This document shows positions 1-7,291 of a stretch of 11,962 bases of DNA, piece after piece. The position numbers and the translations under genes are program-made. Each line of letters starts with the position of its first letter. Positions within the stretch are counted from its first letter, which is position 1. The notes below the pieces were generated by a model, which was not told where the DNA came from, searched no databases, and saw only the letters and a list, made by a program, of their open reading frames with translations. The DNA comes from JADJNW01 sp033761835 (lineage in GTDB: Bacteria > Bacteroidota > Bacteroidia > Chitinophagales > Saprospiraceae), in the NCBI GenBank assembly GCA_033761835.1, contig JANRME010000173.1, positions 1 through 11,962 on the forward strand, written 5' to 3'.

Positions 1-394
1 CGGCAGTAAGTGGTTTTTTTAAAATAAATCGAACGTATAAAACCGTGAGCATCACGCCAATAAGCGGGAAAAGAACAAAACCCAACCGCCCGCTTGTAGG
101 ATCGTTACCATATATCCATTCGCGCACGGTATGCACCAATACCTTGAGCAATACTGCCACCAAACCTGCAACAATCCCAATTATAATGCTTACCAAAATC
201 AAATAATTGCGCTGAGAAATGCGCTCCGAAAGCCATTTGATGAGGAGATAGAACTGAATATTGGCATTGCGAAGCAGTTTGGTAAGCCAAGGTTTCATTT
301 CGTTTTTTCTTGTGCGCCAAAGATATTCCGCATTCGGCGAAAGGGCAAGAAAAACATCATAAAGCTTCGTTTCTACAGGCGATTCGTTTTGCAT
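1..394 (-). CDS. ClC-family chloride channel/transporter, N-terminal part (runs off the left edge)
   Basis: I translated this minus-strand frame by hand; it is open from the ATG at 392-394 to the window edge (131 codons). After a polar N-terminus there is a basic amphipathic stretch (residues ~45-62, YLLIKWLSERISQR), a first membrane helix (~64-88, ILVSIIIGIVAGLVAVLLK), then a second hydrophobic segment (~104-124) ending before a KKPL motif. This order matches the N-termini of Bacteroidota ClC proteins, where the first helix carries a G(I/L)xAGLxAVxLK pattern. ClC proteins are homodimeric inner-membrane Cl- channels or Cl-/H+ exchangers. The selectivity-filter motifs (GSGIP, GxEGP, GxFxP) lie beyond the window and cannot be checked. 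An in-frame ATG at 298 (MKPWLTKLL...) would give a start closer to the usual length, and I cannot decide between the two. The plus-strand reading frame at 131-406 is a shadow of this gene. Confidence 0.72.
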   Translation of the reverse strand, partial: MQNESPVETKLYDVFLALSPNAEYLWRTRKNEMKPWLTKLLRNANIQFYLLIKWLSERISQRNYLILVSIIIGIVAGLVAVLLKVLVHTVREWIYGNDPTSGRLGFVLFPLIGVMLTVLYVRFILKKPLTA

Positions 395-429
395 AGTACT
401 CTGTAAAGCGAAATCATTTTGTTAAGTCC

Positions 430-458
430 TTGTCTTTCAAATTCATTTCATACCTTTC
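430..458 (+). promoter_or_regulatory. Candidate Bacteroidota-type promoter for the 485 gene
   Basis: TTG at 430-432 is followed after 18 nt by TACCTTTC at 451-458, one mismatch from the phylum's TAnnTTTG -7 element. The spacing to the start codon at 485 would leave a leader of about 20 nt. The match comes from reading by eye; the AT-rich background makes chance matches likely. Confidence 0.35.
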
Positions 459-484
459 TGACCTAAACCAAAACCTAAATACTT

Positions 485-862
485 ATGAGAATTATCAAAA
501 ATTTGCTTTGGCTGCTTTTGTTGCTACCAATTTCTGCTTTTTCACAAAACGCATTAGTTGGTGAATGGAAATTTGAAGTTCCTTCGGAAGATGGAAAAAT
601 GATTCCTGTAAAACTGAAAATTGATACTGAATCTTACACCGTTGATTTTGGTATGGACGGCGCGATTGATATCAAAGGAAACTACACTGTAGCAGGAAAT
701 GAAATGACGATTCAAGATACCGGAGGAGAAGGAGCTTGCTTGAATACAAAAGGCGTATATAAGTTTGAAATAAAAGATAACTCCCTGACAATGACCAAAG
801 TGACTGATACTTGCGAAGGGCGCAGCGGACCAGAGGGTAAGATGGTCTTCCAGAAAATGTAA
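485..862 (+). CDS. Small secreted lipocalin-like protein of unknown function
   Basis: The product is 125 residues. It begins with a clear signal peptide (MRIIKN, then a Leu-rich core, cleavage probably after AFS at residue 20). The mature part starts NALVGEWKFE and continues with short alternating beta-strand-like segments (KLKIDTESYTVDF, IKGNYTVAGNEMTI, GVYKFEIKDNSLTMTK), ending MVFQKM. The G-x-W near the start of the mature chain and the repeated strand pattern 'GNYTV..NEMTI...' / 'YKFEI..NSLTMTK' resemble the small lipocalin-like domains common in Bacteroidota. Cys85 and Cys110 could form a disulfide in the periplasm. There is no lipobox cysteine at the cleavage site, so a soluble periplasmic or exported protein is more likely than a lipoprotein. 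It stands alone between divergent and repeat-rich flanks. The specific ligand or role is not recognisable. Confidence 0.75.
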   Translation: MRIIKNLLWLLLLLPISAFSQNALVGEWKFEVPSEDGKMIPVKLKIDTESYTVDFGMDGAIDIKGNYTVAGNEMTIQDTGGEGACLNTKGVYKFEIKDNSLTMTKVTDTCEGRSGPEGKMVFQKM

Positions 863-871
863 TTATTTAGA

Positions 872-951
872 ATGGAATATTGGAATGATGAATTATCTAA
901 GAAATAGAGTGCTATTCCAATATTCCATCCTTCCATCACTCCAATATTCCA
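872..951. repeat. TGGAATATTGG inverted/direct repeat cluster, possible terminator
   Basis: A perfect 15-bp inverted repeat pairs 872-886 (ATGGAATATTGGAAT) with 914-928 across a 27-nt loop. A further copy of the right arm, TCCAATATTCCA, recurs at 940-951. A T-rich run follows at 967-978. The cluster begins 10 nt after the 485 gene's stop, so it could act as a transcription terminator. However, the reiterated TTCCAATATTCCA/TTCCATC units look like a dispersed intergenic repeat family rather than a simple terminator. Confidence 0.6.
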
Positions 952-1048
952 GTTTTCCAATCCTCATTTTGTTTTTTTAACACGCCGTTAATAAAGCTTC
1001 CTTATCTTTATTGCGTTAATAAGGCGATAGCAAAAAAATCTACCCCCG

Positions 1049-2407
1049 ATGAGAAATGCACCTTTCTTTGTTCTATTGTTCGCGGCGTCTTCGCTTTTTG
1101 CGCAATGGCAAAACGTAGGTTCCAATATCACCGCCAATCCCAGAGGTATTTATGGTTTATCCGTGCCCAGCGCCAGTGTCGTGTGGGGCATTACGATTCA
1201 TCCGAATTATACCTCACCGGCCCGAGAGTTTACACGCTCCGTTAATGGTGGCACCTCCTGGCAAACCGGCGTCATTGATGCTGCCAATGGAAAAGATTTT
1301 ACCTCCCTAAATATTTTTGCACTGGACGCAAATAATGCCTGGGTGACGATGACCGACAACGCTACACAAAGGCTTGGCCGAATTTATAAAACCGATAACG
1401 GTGGCTTATCCTGGACCGAACAAAAGGGTTCTTTTAACAATCTAAACAACGCGATTCAAGCGGTTCATTTTTTTAATGGCACTACCGGTATTGCTTACGG
1501 AAGCCCAGCCTCCGGCGATTCCGCGTCCGATTCGCTACGCATCTGGCGCACAACGAATGGTGGCACGACTTGGCCGCGCATTCCAGCATCTCAATTACCA
1601 ATACCTTTAGCAGGTGAGGGTATTTGGATTTATTATGGAAATGGTTCTTATGATACAGTTGGCGATACGCTTTGGTTTGGTACCAGGCGCGGAAGGGTCT
1701 GGCGCTCAATTGATAAAGGCGCCTCCTGGAAGGCTTTCAGTGTTGGGGCGGATGAGCCGATTTATTCGGTCGCCTTTACCAACCATCGCGTCGGCTTGGC
1801 GATCAGCGATGGCAAAGGCTACCGCACTTTGGATGGCGGCGCTACCTGGAATGAGATCATTATGCCCAATTCTTTTTTGTACTATCAGATTGAAAGCGTT
1901 CCTAACTCCGACGGTACATTTATGCTGATCTACGAAGGTTCTGATATGTTTTACAGCGATTTTCGACAGGCTTATACCCTCGATGACGGTGATACTTGGC
2001 AAATGCTTCCGCCCAGAGCAATCGAATGCGTAAAATTCTTGTCTTCTACCTCAGGTTTTGGTGGTGGGAAAATTTTTAGCTCTAATACCGGCGGCATTTA
2101 TCGCTGGACGGGCGATTTCCAAACCCTTACTGCAGTAGCGGATGCAGGCGCTTATCGAAAATATGGTAATATTTTCCCCAATCCTTTCAGTGACTATACA
2201 ACCTTAGAATTTGAAGTGGATAGCCCCGCCCCCATTTCCTACACCATTGCTAAAGCTTCGGGTAAAGTGGTCGAAAAAGGTAAAATTGAGCGCGGGCTGA
2301 TGGGCAAAAATCAAGTAATGCTACGCCCCAAAGTACCCGCTGGTACTTATTTTATAACGCTCCGACAAGGAAAAAGGAAGCAAACCCTTAAATTGGTGAA
2401 GCAATAG
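1049..2407 (+). CDS. T9SS-exported protein with BNR/Asp-box (YCF48-like) repeats
   Basis: This 452-residue secreted protein has a signal peptide at residues 1-18 (MRNAPFFVLLFAASSLFA, cleaved before QWQ). The body carries repeated Asp-box motifs of the S-x-D/N-x-G-x-T/S-W type: SVNGGTSW (~64-71), KTDNGGLSW (~114-122), RTTNGGTTW (~167-175), RSIDKGASW (~219-227), RTLDGGATW (~259-267) and TLDDGDTW (~310-317). These mark blades of a sialidase/sortilin/YCF48-type beta-propeller. The last ~80 residues, from NIFPNPFSDYTTLEF (~374) through PAGTYFITL to QTLKLVKQ, form a typical type A C-terminal sorting domain. The type IX machinery recognises this domain at the outer membrane and removes it during export or surface attachment. 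No catalytic residues of a known enzyme are evident; surface binding is an inference. The gene converges on the bestrophin gene, with 8 nt between the stop codons. Confidence 0.9.
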   Translation: MRNAPFFVLLFAASSLFAQWQNVGSNITANPRGIYGLSVPSASVVWGITIHPNYTSPAREFTRSVNGGTSWQTGVIDAANGKDFTSLNIFALDANNAWVTMTDNATQRLGRIYKTDNGGLSWTEQKGSFNNLNNAIQAVHFFNGTTGIAYGSPASGDSASDSLRIWRTTNGGTTWPRIPASQLPIPLAGEGIWIYYGNGSYDTVGDTLWFGTRRGRVWRSIDKGASWKAFSVGADEPIYSVAFTNHRVGLAISDGKGYRTLDGGATWNEIIMPNSFLYYQIESVPNSDGTFMLIYEGSDMFYSDFRQAYTLDDGDTWQMLPPRAIECVKFLSSTSGFGGGKIFSSNTGGIYRWTGDFQTLTAVADAGAYRKYGNIFPNPFSDYTTLEFEVDSPAPISYTIAKASGKVVEKGKIERGLMGKNQVMLRPKVPAGTYFITLRQGKRKQTLKLVKQ

Positions 2408-2415
2408 CGTCGTTA

Positions 2416-3345
2416 TCAAAATACTTTTTCGTAAAGTTCTGGCGCGTGGATTTTTCCAATGCCCGATTTTGCTTCCAGTATCTCAAAAACATTGGTTTTG
2501 ATGGTGTGCGCAATATCGCCGGTGGGCAGGTCATTGCAATCAAGACCGAAGGGATCTTCAATTTCTTGTCCCATTAATTCAATGCCCAGCAATGAAAAGA
2601 ACACAAACATCACCAACGGAATCGTGCCCATGTGAAAGGTGCTTACCAACGCAAATGGCAGGAGTAAGCCATACGCCGTGATAAATATTTTGAGATAAAC
2701 CGCATAGGAAAAGGGAATCGGCGTCTTTTTGATGCGCTCGCAAGCGCCCAGAATATCGAGTAAAGACTGGTGCTGCACTTTAATATTGATATAATCGCCT
2801 TCATTGATTACGCCAAGCCGATGGGCTTCGGCAATCCGATCAAAAATCTGAAAAGCGATATGATTGGGAATATGTCCTTTGGTGTGATAAACAGCTCGTT
2901 CTTCATCATTTAAATATACTAATTTTTCTAATTTTACACCTTCGCGAAGATGCTCGACCAAAGCAATACAAAAATTCGCAATATGTTTCGCCATAAAATG
3001 CCGGACATCTTTATCCTCTTTTGGAAACATCGCATGAATATAAATCGCCAGATTTCGAGTATTATTCACCAAAGCGCCCCATTGTTTTCGGGCCTCCCAC
3101 CAACGATCGTAAGCGGAATTGGTACGATACACCAAAAAAATACTTAATATAATCCCCAGTAAAGAAAAAGCAGAGATGTCCATCGAAAAGTACTTGCCCA
3201 GACCATACCATTCCGCCGCGATGCATACCAAAGTAGTGTAAATACCAATCCAGATCATACTTCGTATAATACGCACCATCGTCCAACTGCGCACCAGATG
3301 CCGAATGTCGCCAAACCAATTGTCATTTGATTTGTAATAAATCAT
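2416..3345 (-). CDS. Bestrophin-family anion channel
   Basis: The product is 309 residues, the usual length for bacterial bestrophins (RFP-TM/UPF0187). Hallmarks in order are: the N-terminal amphipathic segment with W10; a first membrane helix (~30-45); a second hydrophobic helix (~58-73) followed by the signature YRTNSAYDRWWEARKQWG (73-90) and NNTRNLA (~94-100); a long helical cytoplasmic part; a second pair of hydrophobic segments (~215-260); and the acidic motif EIEDPFGLDCNDLP (261-274) that ends the conserved core. Bestrophins are pentameric inner-membrane channels; bacterial members conduct anions or cations. Preference for chloride is not settled by this sequence. The start is the first ATG of the frame, which gives the standard MIYYKSNDNWFGDI beginning. 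The upstream 180 nt (3346-3525) are AT-rich and hold no gene. Confidence 0.93.
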   Translation of the reverse strand: MIYYKSNDNWFGDIRHLVRSWTMVRIIRSMIWIGIYTTLVCIAAEWYGLGKYFSMDISAFSLLGIILSIFLVYRTNSAYDRWWEARKQWGALVNNTRNLAIYIHAMFPKEDKDVRHFMAKHIANFCIALVEHLREGVKLEKLVYLNDEERAVYHTKGHIPNHIAFQIFDRIAEAHRLGVINEGDYINIKVQHQSLLDILGACERIKKTPIPFSYAVYLKIFITAYGLLLPFALVSTFHMGTIPLVMFVFFSLLGIELMGQEIEDPFGLDCNDLPTGDIAHTIKTNVFEILEAKSGIGKIHAPELYEKVF

Positions 3346-3525
3346 TTCAGGAAAATTTCAGGTTTACTATTAACAATAATAGCAAGAATACAATTAGGGT
3401 GGATTTAGTTTAAAGCTTAATTAAAATTCCTAATATTATACTAAAGTAAAATCGCAATTGCGTATTTTAATTTTTCATTTGCCTGTAAATCAATACATTA
3501 CAAACAACTGACTGCCCACTTTATA

Positions 3526-3765
3526 TTATTCTTCGATTTCCAAATCTTCCGGCACATCACGTTCCTCGCGTTCGGGCGAGTGGGGTTTGTCGATTAATTT
3601 TTCCTCGGAAGTAGTGGTGGTGAAAATATTGATGCCGCAGGTTTGCAAAGCAATAGATATGAATATAAATAATGCGATACCAATAAGCAGCAGGCGCAGC
3701 GGGCTTGTGCGTTTGGGGGAATCGGAATTTGTGTTATGGTGTTTTGGTGCGATGGTGTTATAGTT
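3526..3765 (-). pseudogene. Start-less reading frame for a small single-span membrane protein (5' end lost)
   Basis: On the minus strand a frame of 79 codons runs down to a TAA at 3526-3528. Its upstream limit is an in-frame TAA at 3766-3768. The predicted chain has a basic segment (SPKRTSPLR), one clear membrane span (LLLIGIALFIFISIAL), then a polar tail rich in Glu/Asp (from SEEKL to DLEIEE). This hydrophobic-then-acidic composition looks like a real protein rather than chance. However, there is no ATG, GTG or TTG before the membrane span in this frame, and no ATG on this strand in any frame between 3700 and 3786. The first ~15 codons are built from the repeat described at 3727-3768. I read it as a gene whose 5' end was overwritten when the neighbouring repeat-bounded cassette arrived. 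A non-standard start codon is the alternative. Confidence 0.5.
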
Positions 3766-3768
3766 TTA
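3727..3768. repeat. Left flank repeat of the four-helix-bundle cassette (16-nt period)
   Basis: ATGGTGTT occurs at 3736-3743 and again at 3752-3759, exactly 16 nt apart, within a GTGTTATGGTGTTTTGG-type low-complexity array. The reverse complement of the array at 4239-4269 (GTTTTATAGTGTTTT) aligns imperfectly with GTGTTATAGTTTT here. The two arrays therefore form an inverted pair around the gene at 3787-4152. Confidence 0.6.
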
Positions 3769-3786
3769 ATGTAATGAATTTAAAAA

Positions 3787-4152
3787 TCAATGATTATTAT
3801 TTAAATAACGAATTAATCCTAATGTGAGTTTTCTTAGTAAATCCGTTTTTTCATGTAACTCTTGTAAAATTTGGTCATCAAGATAAGAAACGTCTTCTAA
3901 TAAATAAAGCATACTTTTGACCTCCGCAGCAGAGCTTTGAGAAATTTCAAGGAATCGAACAAAATCTTTCTGATGATATCTAGCAAAGCCTTCAGCAATA
4001 TTATTCATCGTAGAAACGGCTGCTCTTCTAAGCTGGGAGCGTACATCCCAATCATTAGATAGTTTGCCAGTACTTGAAACTAAAAATATAGTTTTAGTAA
4101 GCGTCCTTGCAGCCTTCCAACAGTCCAAATCCTCAAACCGAGTCACTTTCAT
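3787..4152 (-). CDS. Four-helix-bundle protein, S23/23S rRNA IVS family
   Basis: I chose the ATG at 4150-4152, which gives 121 residues beginning MKVTRFEDLDCWKAA. The frame is open further upstream to 4245, but that extension reads through repeat sequence and lacks family features. Conserved landmarks are FEDLDCWKAARTLTK (6-20), the WDVRSQLRRAAVSTMNNIAEG stretch (35-55), FVRFLEISQSSAAEVKS (64-80) and LTLGLIRYL near the C-terminus. This is the S23/IVS four-helix-bundle family, first seen inside intervening sequences of 23S rRNA genes and structurally close to Avd of diversity-generating retroelements. Free-standing copies are common in Bacteroidota. The molecular role is unknown; pentamer formation and nucleic-acid binding are proposed for relatives. 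Imperfect inverted repeats on both sides suggest a small mobile or domesticated cassette. Confidence 0.92.
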   Translation of the reverse strand: MKVTRFEDLDCWKAARTLTKTIFLVSSTGKLSNDWDVRSQLRRAAVSTMNNIAEGFARYHQKDFVRFLEISQSSAAEVKSMLYLLEDVSYLDDQILQELHEKTDLLRKLTLGLIRYLNNNH

Positions 4153-4238
4153 GTAAATTTGTGTTTTAGTATTACCGTTCTCAGTGTTATGGTCGTCACC
4201 AATGATTTTGACTGAAAATCTTACAAAAGTCACAAACC

Positions 4239-4269
4239 AAAACACTATAAAACAAAAACACTATAAAAC
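4239..4269. repeat. Right flank repeat of the four-helix-bundle cassette
   Basis: The 15-mer AAAACACTATAAAAC is present twice, at 4239-4253 and 4255-4269, giving a 16-nt period. The array ends 5 nt before the stop codon of the TonB-dependent receptor gene. Its reverse complement resembles the array at 3727-3768, which has the same period. Confidence 0.75.
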
Positions 4270-4274
4270 CAATC

Positions 4275-6812
4275 CTAAAAATCCATCCTCAAACGCAAAT
4301 TAATTCGTCTCGAGGTTAAATAATTCGGAATCGCGTATTGCTGATTGAAAATCGTCTTGATCCAAGTGTTACCCGCCTGATTCTGAACTTGTAATAAATT
4401 AAAAACTTCTAAACTTAACCAGGTATTTTTGGTAAACCGCAAAGGATGTTTTGGCCGACTTTCCAAGCGTTCTTTATCCCATAAAGCTACCGAAAAACCA
4501 ATATCCACACGATGGTAAGGTTCAAAACGATACGTATTACGATAAATTCTATTATTTCCTAACAAACCATACGGAAGCCCCGTCCCTACTGTAAAATTCA
4601 GGTGCATCCTGAAATTCTCATTCTTAGGCAAGTAATCTTGAAAAAACATCGAAAGCGTCATAAACTGGTCGCTGGGGCGCGGCACATCCTTGACTTCGGT
4701 GGCTTCCTCCTGCCCTATCTCGCGGCGCAAATGTTGAATACCTGTGAGCGATTCGCGGGCACGCAAAAAAGATAAATTCACCCAGGATTCAGCGCCCGGC
4801 ACAAATTCGCCGTTTACGCGTAAGTCAATCCCCGTTACATAGCCGCTCGCATCGTTTTGTCCCGAATATCTAATACGCACATTTTCAATCTCATACGAAA
4901 CTAAATTCCATAAATGTTTGTAATATGCTTCTGTAATAAATCGGAATTTCTTGGGATTTTTCTTACCCATATAAAAATCAAAAGTCATACCGCCCACGAT
5001 ATGAAAAGATTTTTGCGAAAGCAAATCGGTATTGACCAAGCCATTAAATCCGCGCATTTCGCGGTAAAACGGTGGCTGAAAATATAATCCTCCGGCTAAG
5101 CGATAGGAAATATCCCGCTCACTTTTTAAAGGTTTATATAATAATTGTGCTCTTGGTGATATAATGAATTCCTGATTCAAATCCCAATACGAGGCCCGAA
5201 CGCCAACCGATAACTTTACTTCGCTTACACTTTCTTTACGCCAGGTATAAGTATCTTGAAAAAAACCACTAAAGCGATTGGAAGTCAATTCATTACGCGT
5301 TTTTAAAACATTGAATACTAATAATTGCGTAGTATCATAAGGAAGTGAATAACCCGCTGAATCCAAGCGTTCCCATTCATTAATATAATCAGAAATTTCT
5401 TCATTTTGATATTTTACACTCCATTGCAGGAAATGGCTGCTGGTGGTTTCATTATCATCATGATCGACTTGTAATTCTATCCCCCCTTTATGCTCGATAT
5501 TGCGAATATCAATATTCAAAAAATTCCGAACATATTGCTGCTGCGTGCCCACGCCCAATTCCGCAATCACCTCGCCGAAATTATCGCTACCCAAGCCCGA
5601 CTCGATCTGGCGCAAGCTGTAATCCCCATTTATATCAAACCGTTCGTTTTCATCGCTGCGAAAAGCAGAAGCTAAGAGCTTGAGAAAGAATGGATTGCGA
5701 TCGCGATCCGGCAAATAAGTCAAGGACAAGCCCCCCATTTGGGTTGTAAAATCGTCGACTTCCTGCCCTTCAAAAACACTAAATAACTGCAAGGCATAAT
5801 TCACCAAGCCAAAGGCTGTATTGCGTTCTGTGGGTTGAAATTTATAAACGCTGCGATTATAATTGCCTAAAAAACCGATTTGCAAATCGCGGTTAATATC
5901 ATAAGTCAGATAAGTTTGAATATCTGTAAAATTTGGCACGTATTCGCCTTCTACATCAAGGGTTCCAAGCAAATAACGTGTGGTTTTGTATCGCGTACCA
6001 GCGAGGTAACGAAAGCGCCGATAACTGTCTTTGCCTACTTTGGTGCTGCCTTCGATATGCGCCGAGCCGCCCAGAAAACTCATATTGAGAGAGCCGGCCA
6101 GCGTGTCAGGCAATTTGTATTTGATGTCCAAAACCGAGGCTGCTTTGTCGCCGTATTTTGCTTCGAAACCGCCGGATGAAAAAGATAAATTCCGAATGAG
6201 ATCAATATTGGCGAAGGTCAAGCCCTCCTGCTGTCCAGCGCGAATCAATTGCGGCCGATAAATTTCAAAATCGTTGACATATACTAAATTTTCATCATAA
6301 TTACCGCCACGCACATTGTATTGCGAACTCAACTCTCCGCCCGTGCCGCTGCTTGTGCCCAGCGCAATACTTGGTAAAATGCTTTCCAAATTGCCAGTGG
6401 TAGTTGGAATCAATTTCATATTCTGCAAATCCTCCTGGATCATGCCAGACACTTCGATTTTGCTGGCGCGAACGATGACTTCCAAATCCGAATCCGTAGG
6501 CGCAAGGCTCACATCCACCTGGCGACTGCTGCGCGGCGGCATCGCTTCGATTTCGGTTTCAATGCTTTTATAGCCAATCCTTGTAAAAACCAAGATAAAC
6601 ACCTGATTTACCGGCACTTCGATGCGATAGCGTCCATTGGCAGCCGTTTCTATCGCTGTATTAGAATCTTTAATATAAACCGTGACTAATTCAATCGGTG
6701 TATCGCTCACAGCATCTTTCACAATGCCAGTGATGACGGCATTTCGGTCGTTTTGAGCCACAACAGGAATTGTTATAAGCGATATAATAATAAAAGTAAA
6801 AAATTGCTTCAT
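4275..6812 (-). CDS. TonB-dependent outer-membrane receptor with carboxypeptidase-like N-terminal domain
   Basis: The product is 845 residues. A signal peptide (1-19, cleaved after VVA) precedes a carboxypeptidase-regulatory-like beta-sandwich (~25-105; VITGIVKDAVSDTPIELVTV ... GYKSIETEI), then a plug domain (~112-235) with TTTGNLESILPSIALG, YNVRGGNYDENLVYVNDFEIY and the typical GGFEAKYGDKAASVLDI. The remainder is an outer-membrane beta-barrel ending in the strand NLRLRMDF, with the expected terminal Phe for BAM recognition. Such receptors take up large or scarce substrates using TonB/ExbBD energy. No SusD-like partner lies beside it, and the plug and short barrel differ from SusC (~1000 residues), so a polysaccharide-utilisation role is not supported. 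The substrate cannot be told from sequence. No metal- or sugar-related neighbours give a clue. Confidence 0.92.
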   Translation of the reverse strand: MKQFFTFIIISLITIPVVAQNDRNAVITGIVKDAVSDTPIELVTVYIKDSNTAIETAANGRYRIEVPVNQVFILVFTRIGYKSIETEIEAMPPRSSRQVDVSLAPTDSDLEVIVRASKIEVSGMIQEDLQNMKLIPTTTGNLESILPSIALGTSSGTGGELSSQYNVRGGNYDENLVYVNDFEIYRPQLIRAGQQEGLTFANIDLIRNLSFSSGGFEAKYGDKAASVLDIKYKLPDTLAGSLNMSFLGGSAHIEGSTKVGKDSYRRFRYLAGTRYKTTRYLLGTLDVEGEYVPNFTDIQTYLTYDINRDLQIGFLGNYNRSVYKFQPTERNTAFGLVNYALQLFSVFEGQEVDDFTTQMGGLSLTYLPDRDRNPFFLKLLASAFRSDENERFDINGDYSLRQIESGLGSDNFGEVIAELGVGTQQQYVRNFLNIDIRNIEHKGGIELQVDHDDNETTSSHFLQWSVKYQNEEISDYINEWERLDSAGYSLPYDTTQLLVFNVLKTRNELTSNRFSGFFQDTYTWRKESVSEVKLSVGVRASYWDLNQEFIISPRAQLLYKPLKSERDISYRLAGGLYFQPPFYREMRGFNGLVNTDLLSQKSFHIVGGMTFDFYMGKKNPKKFRFITEAYYKHLWNLVSYEIENVRIRYSGQNDASGYVTGIDLRVNGEFVPGAESWVNLSFLRARESLTGIQHLRREIGQEEATEVKDVPRPSDQFMTLSMFFQDYLPKNENFRMHLNFTVGTGLPYGLLGNNRIYRNTYRFEPYHRVDIGFSVALWDKERLESRPKHPLRFTKNTWLSLEVFNLLQVQNQAGNTWIKTIFNQQYAIPNYLTSRRINLRLRMDF

Positions 6813-6820
6813 ATTTATTG

Positions 6821-6851
6821 AGATGTCAGAAGTCAGATAACAGATGTCAGA
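6821..6851. repeat. AGATGTCAGA direct repeat upstream of the TonB receptor
   Basis: AGATGTCAGA occurs at 6821-6830 and 6842-6851, separated by AGTCAGATAAC, itself a degenerate copy (AGTCAGA). It occupies the leader directly upstream of the receptor start at 6812. No promoter with both elements could be recognised behind it. Confidence 0.6.
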
Positions 6852-7030
6852 CAGATTTTAATTCAAGGTAAACGAAAAAATGAAAACCCTGTTGTCAAAA
6901 GTTGATACGGAAATCTATGCCTTTTATTTATCAAGCTTTGATAAGGTCAGACTTTACACTTGCAAATTTTAGAAACTTTAGCCAACTTGTACCTGTTTTA
7001 AAAGGTTTGTTTTTAAAATTTAAATATTGT

Positions 7031-7252
7031 ATGAATCCTTTATTAGAACATATATCGGTTGACCCAAATGTTTGCTTTGGCAAACCTTGCGTGAAAGGTA
7101 CGCGAATTTGGGTATCCCTATTATTAGATTTTATTGCAGATGGAACAACATTTGAAGATATTTTAAAACACTATCCGCAATTGACTAAAGAAGATATTTT
7201 GGCTTGTGTCGCTTATGGCGCCGCTATGAGCAAGAAGCGTTCTTCAAACTAG
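7031..7252 (+). CDS. DUF433 (VapB-like antitoxin) protein, apparently without its toxin
   Basis: The ATG at 7031 gives 73 residues, the normal size for a stand-alone DUF433 protein. The frame is open upstream to 6902, but that extension is AT-rich with no family match. The family pattern is clear: HISVDPNVCFGKPCVKGTRIWVSLLLDFIADG (8-39) followed by a helix-turn-helix-like second half, FEDILKHYPQLTKEDILACVAYGA. DUF433 proteins are usually the antitoxin of a two-gene module whose partner is a PIN-like DUF5615 toxin, encoded directly downstream and often overlapping. Here a start-like ATG AAA ATT lies 8 nt after the stop (7261), but that frame closes after 25 codons without the toxin's conserved acidic residues. 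It runs into the rpe remnant on the other strand. The gene therefore looks orphaned, perhaps by the event that made the junction at ~7420. Confidence 0.85.
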   Translation: MNPLLEHISVDPNVCFGKPCVKGTRIWVSLLLDFIADGTTFEDILKHYPQLTKEDILACVAYGAAMSKKRSSN

Positions 7253-7291
7253 GTACTTATATGAAAATTAATTTTTTACACATAAAATTCC

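Noticed and set aside
131..406. Plus-strand 91-codon open frame at the left edge
   Set aside because: It lies opposite the ClC frame, has no domain features, and its composition mirrors the other strand.
712..960. Minus-strand 82-codon frame starting MENWNIGVMEGWNIG
   Set aside because: Its first half is a read-through of the TGGAATATTGG repeat and its second half is opposite the real gene at 485-862.
863..1048. CRISPR-like array from the reiterated TTCCAATATTCC units
   Set aside because: Copies are short, inverted as well as direct, and unevenly spaced; no spacers of constant length and no cas genes.
4153..4245. N-terminal extension of the four-helix-bundle gene to an ATG at 4245
   Set aside because: The extension has no family match and includes part of the flanking repeat; the family start is at MKVTRFEDL.
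4275..6812. SusC of a polysaccharide-utilisation locus
   Set aside because: No SusD-like lipoprotein or glycoside hydrolase is adjacent, and the length is below that typical of SusC.
6902..7030. N-terminal extension of the DUF433 gene
   Set aside because: The family begins close to MNPLLEH at 7031; the preceding 43 codons are AT-rich without a recognisable domain or signal peptide.
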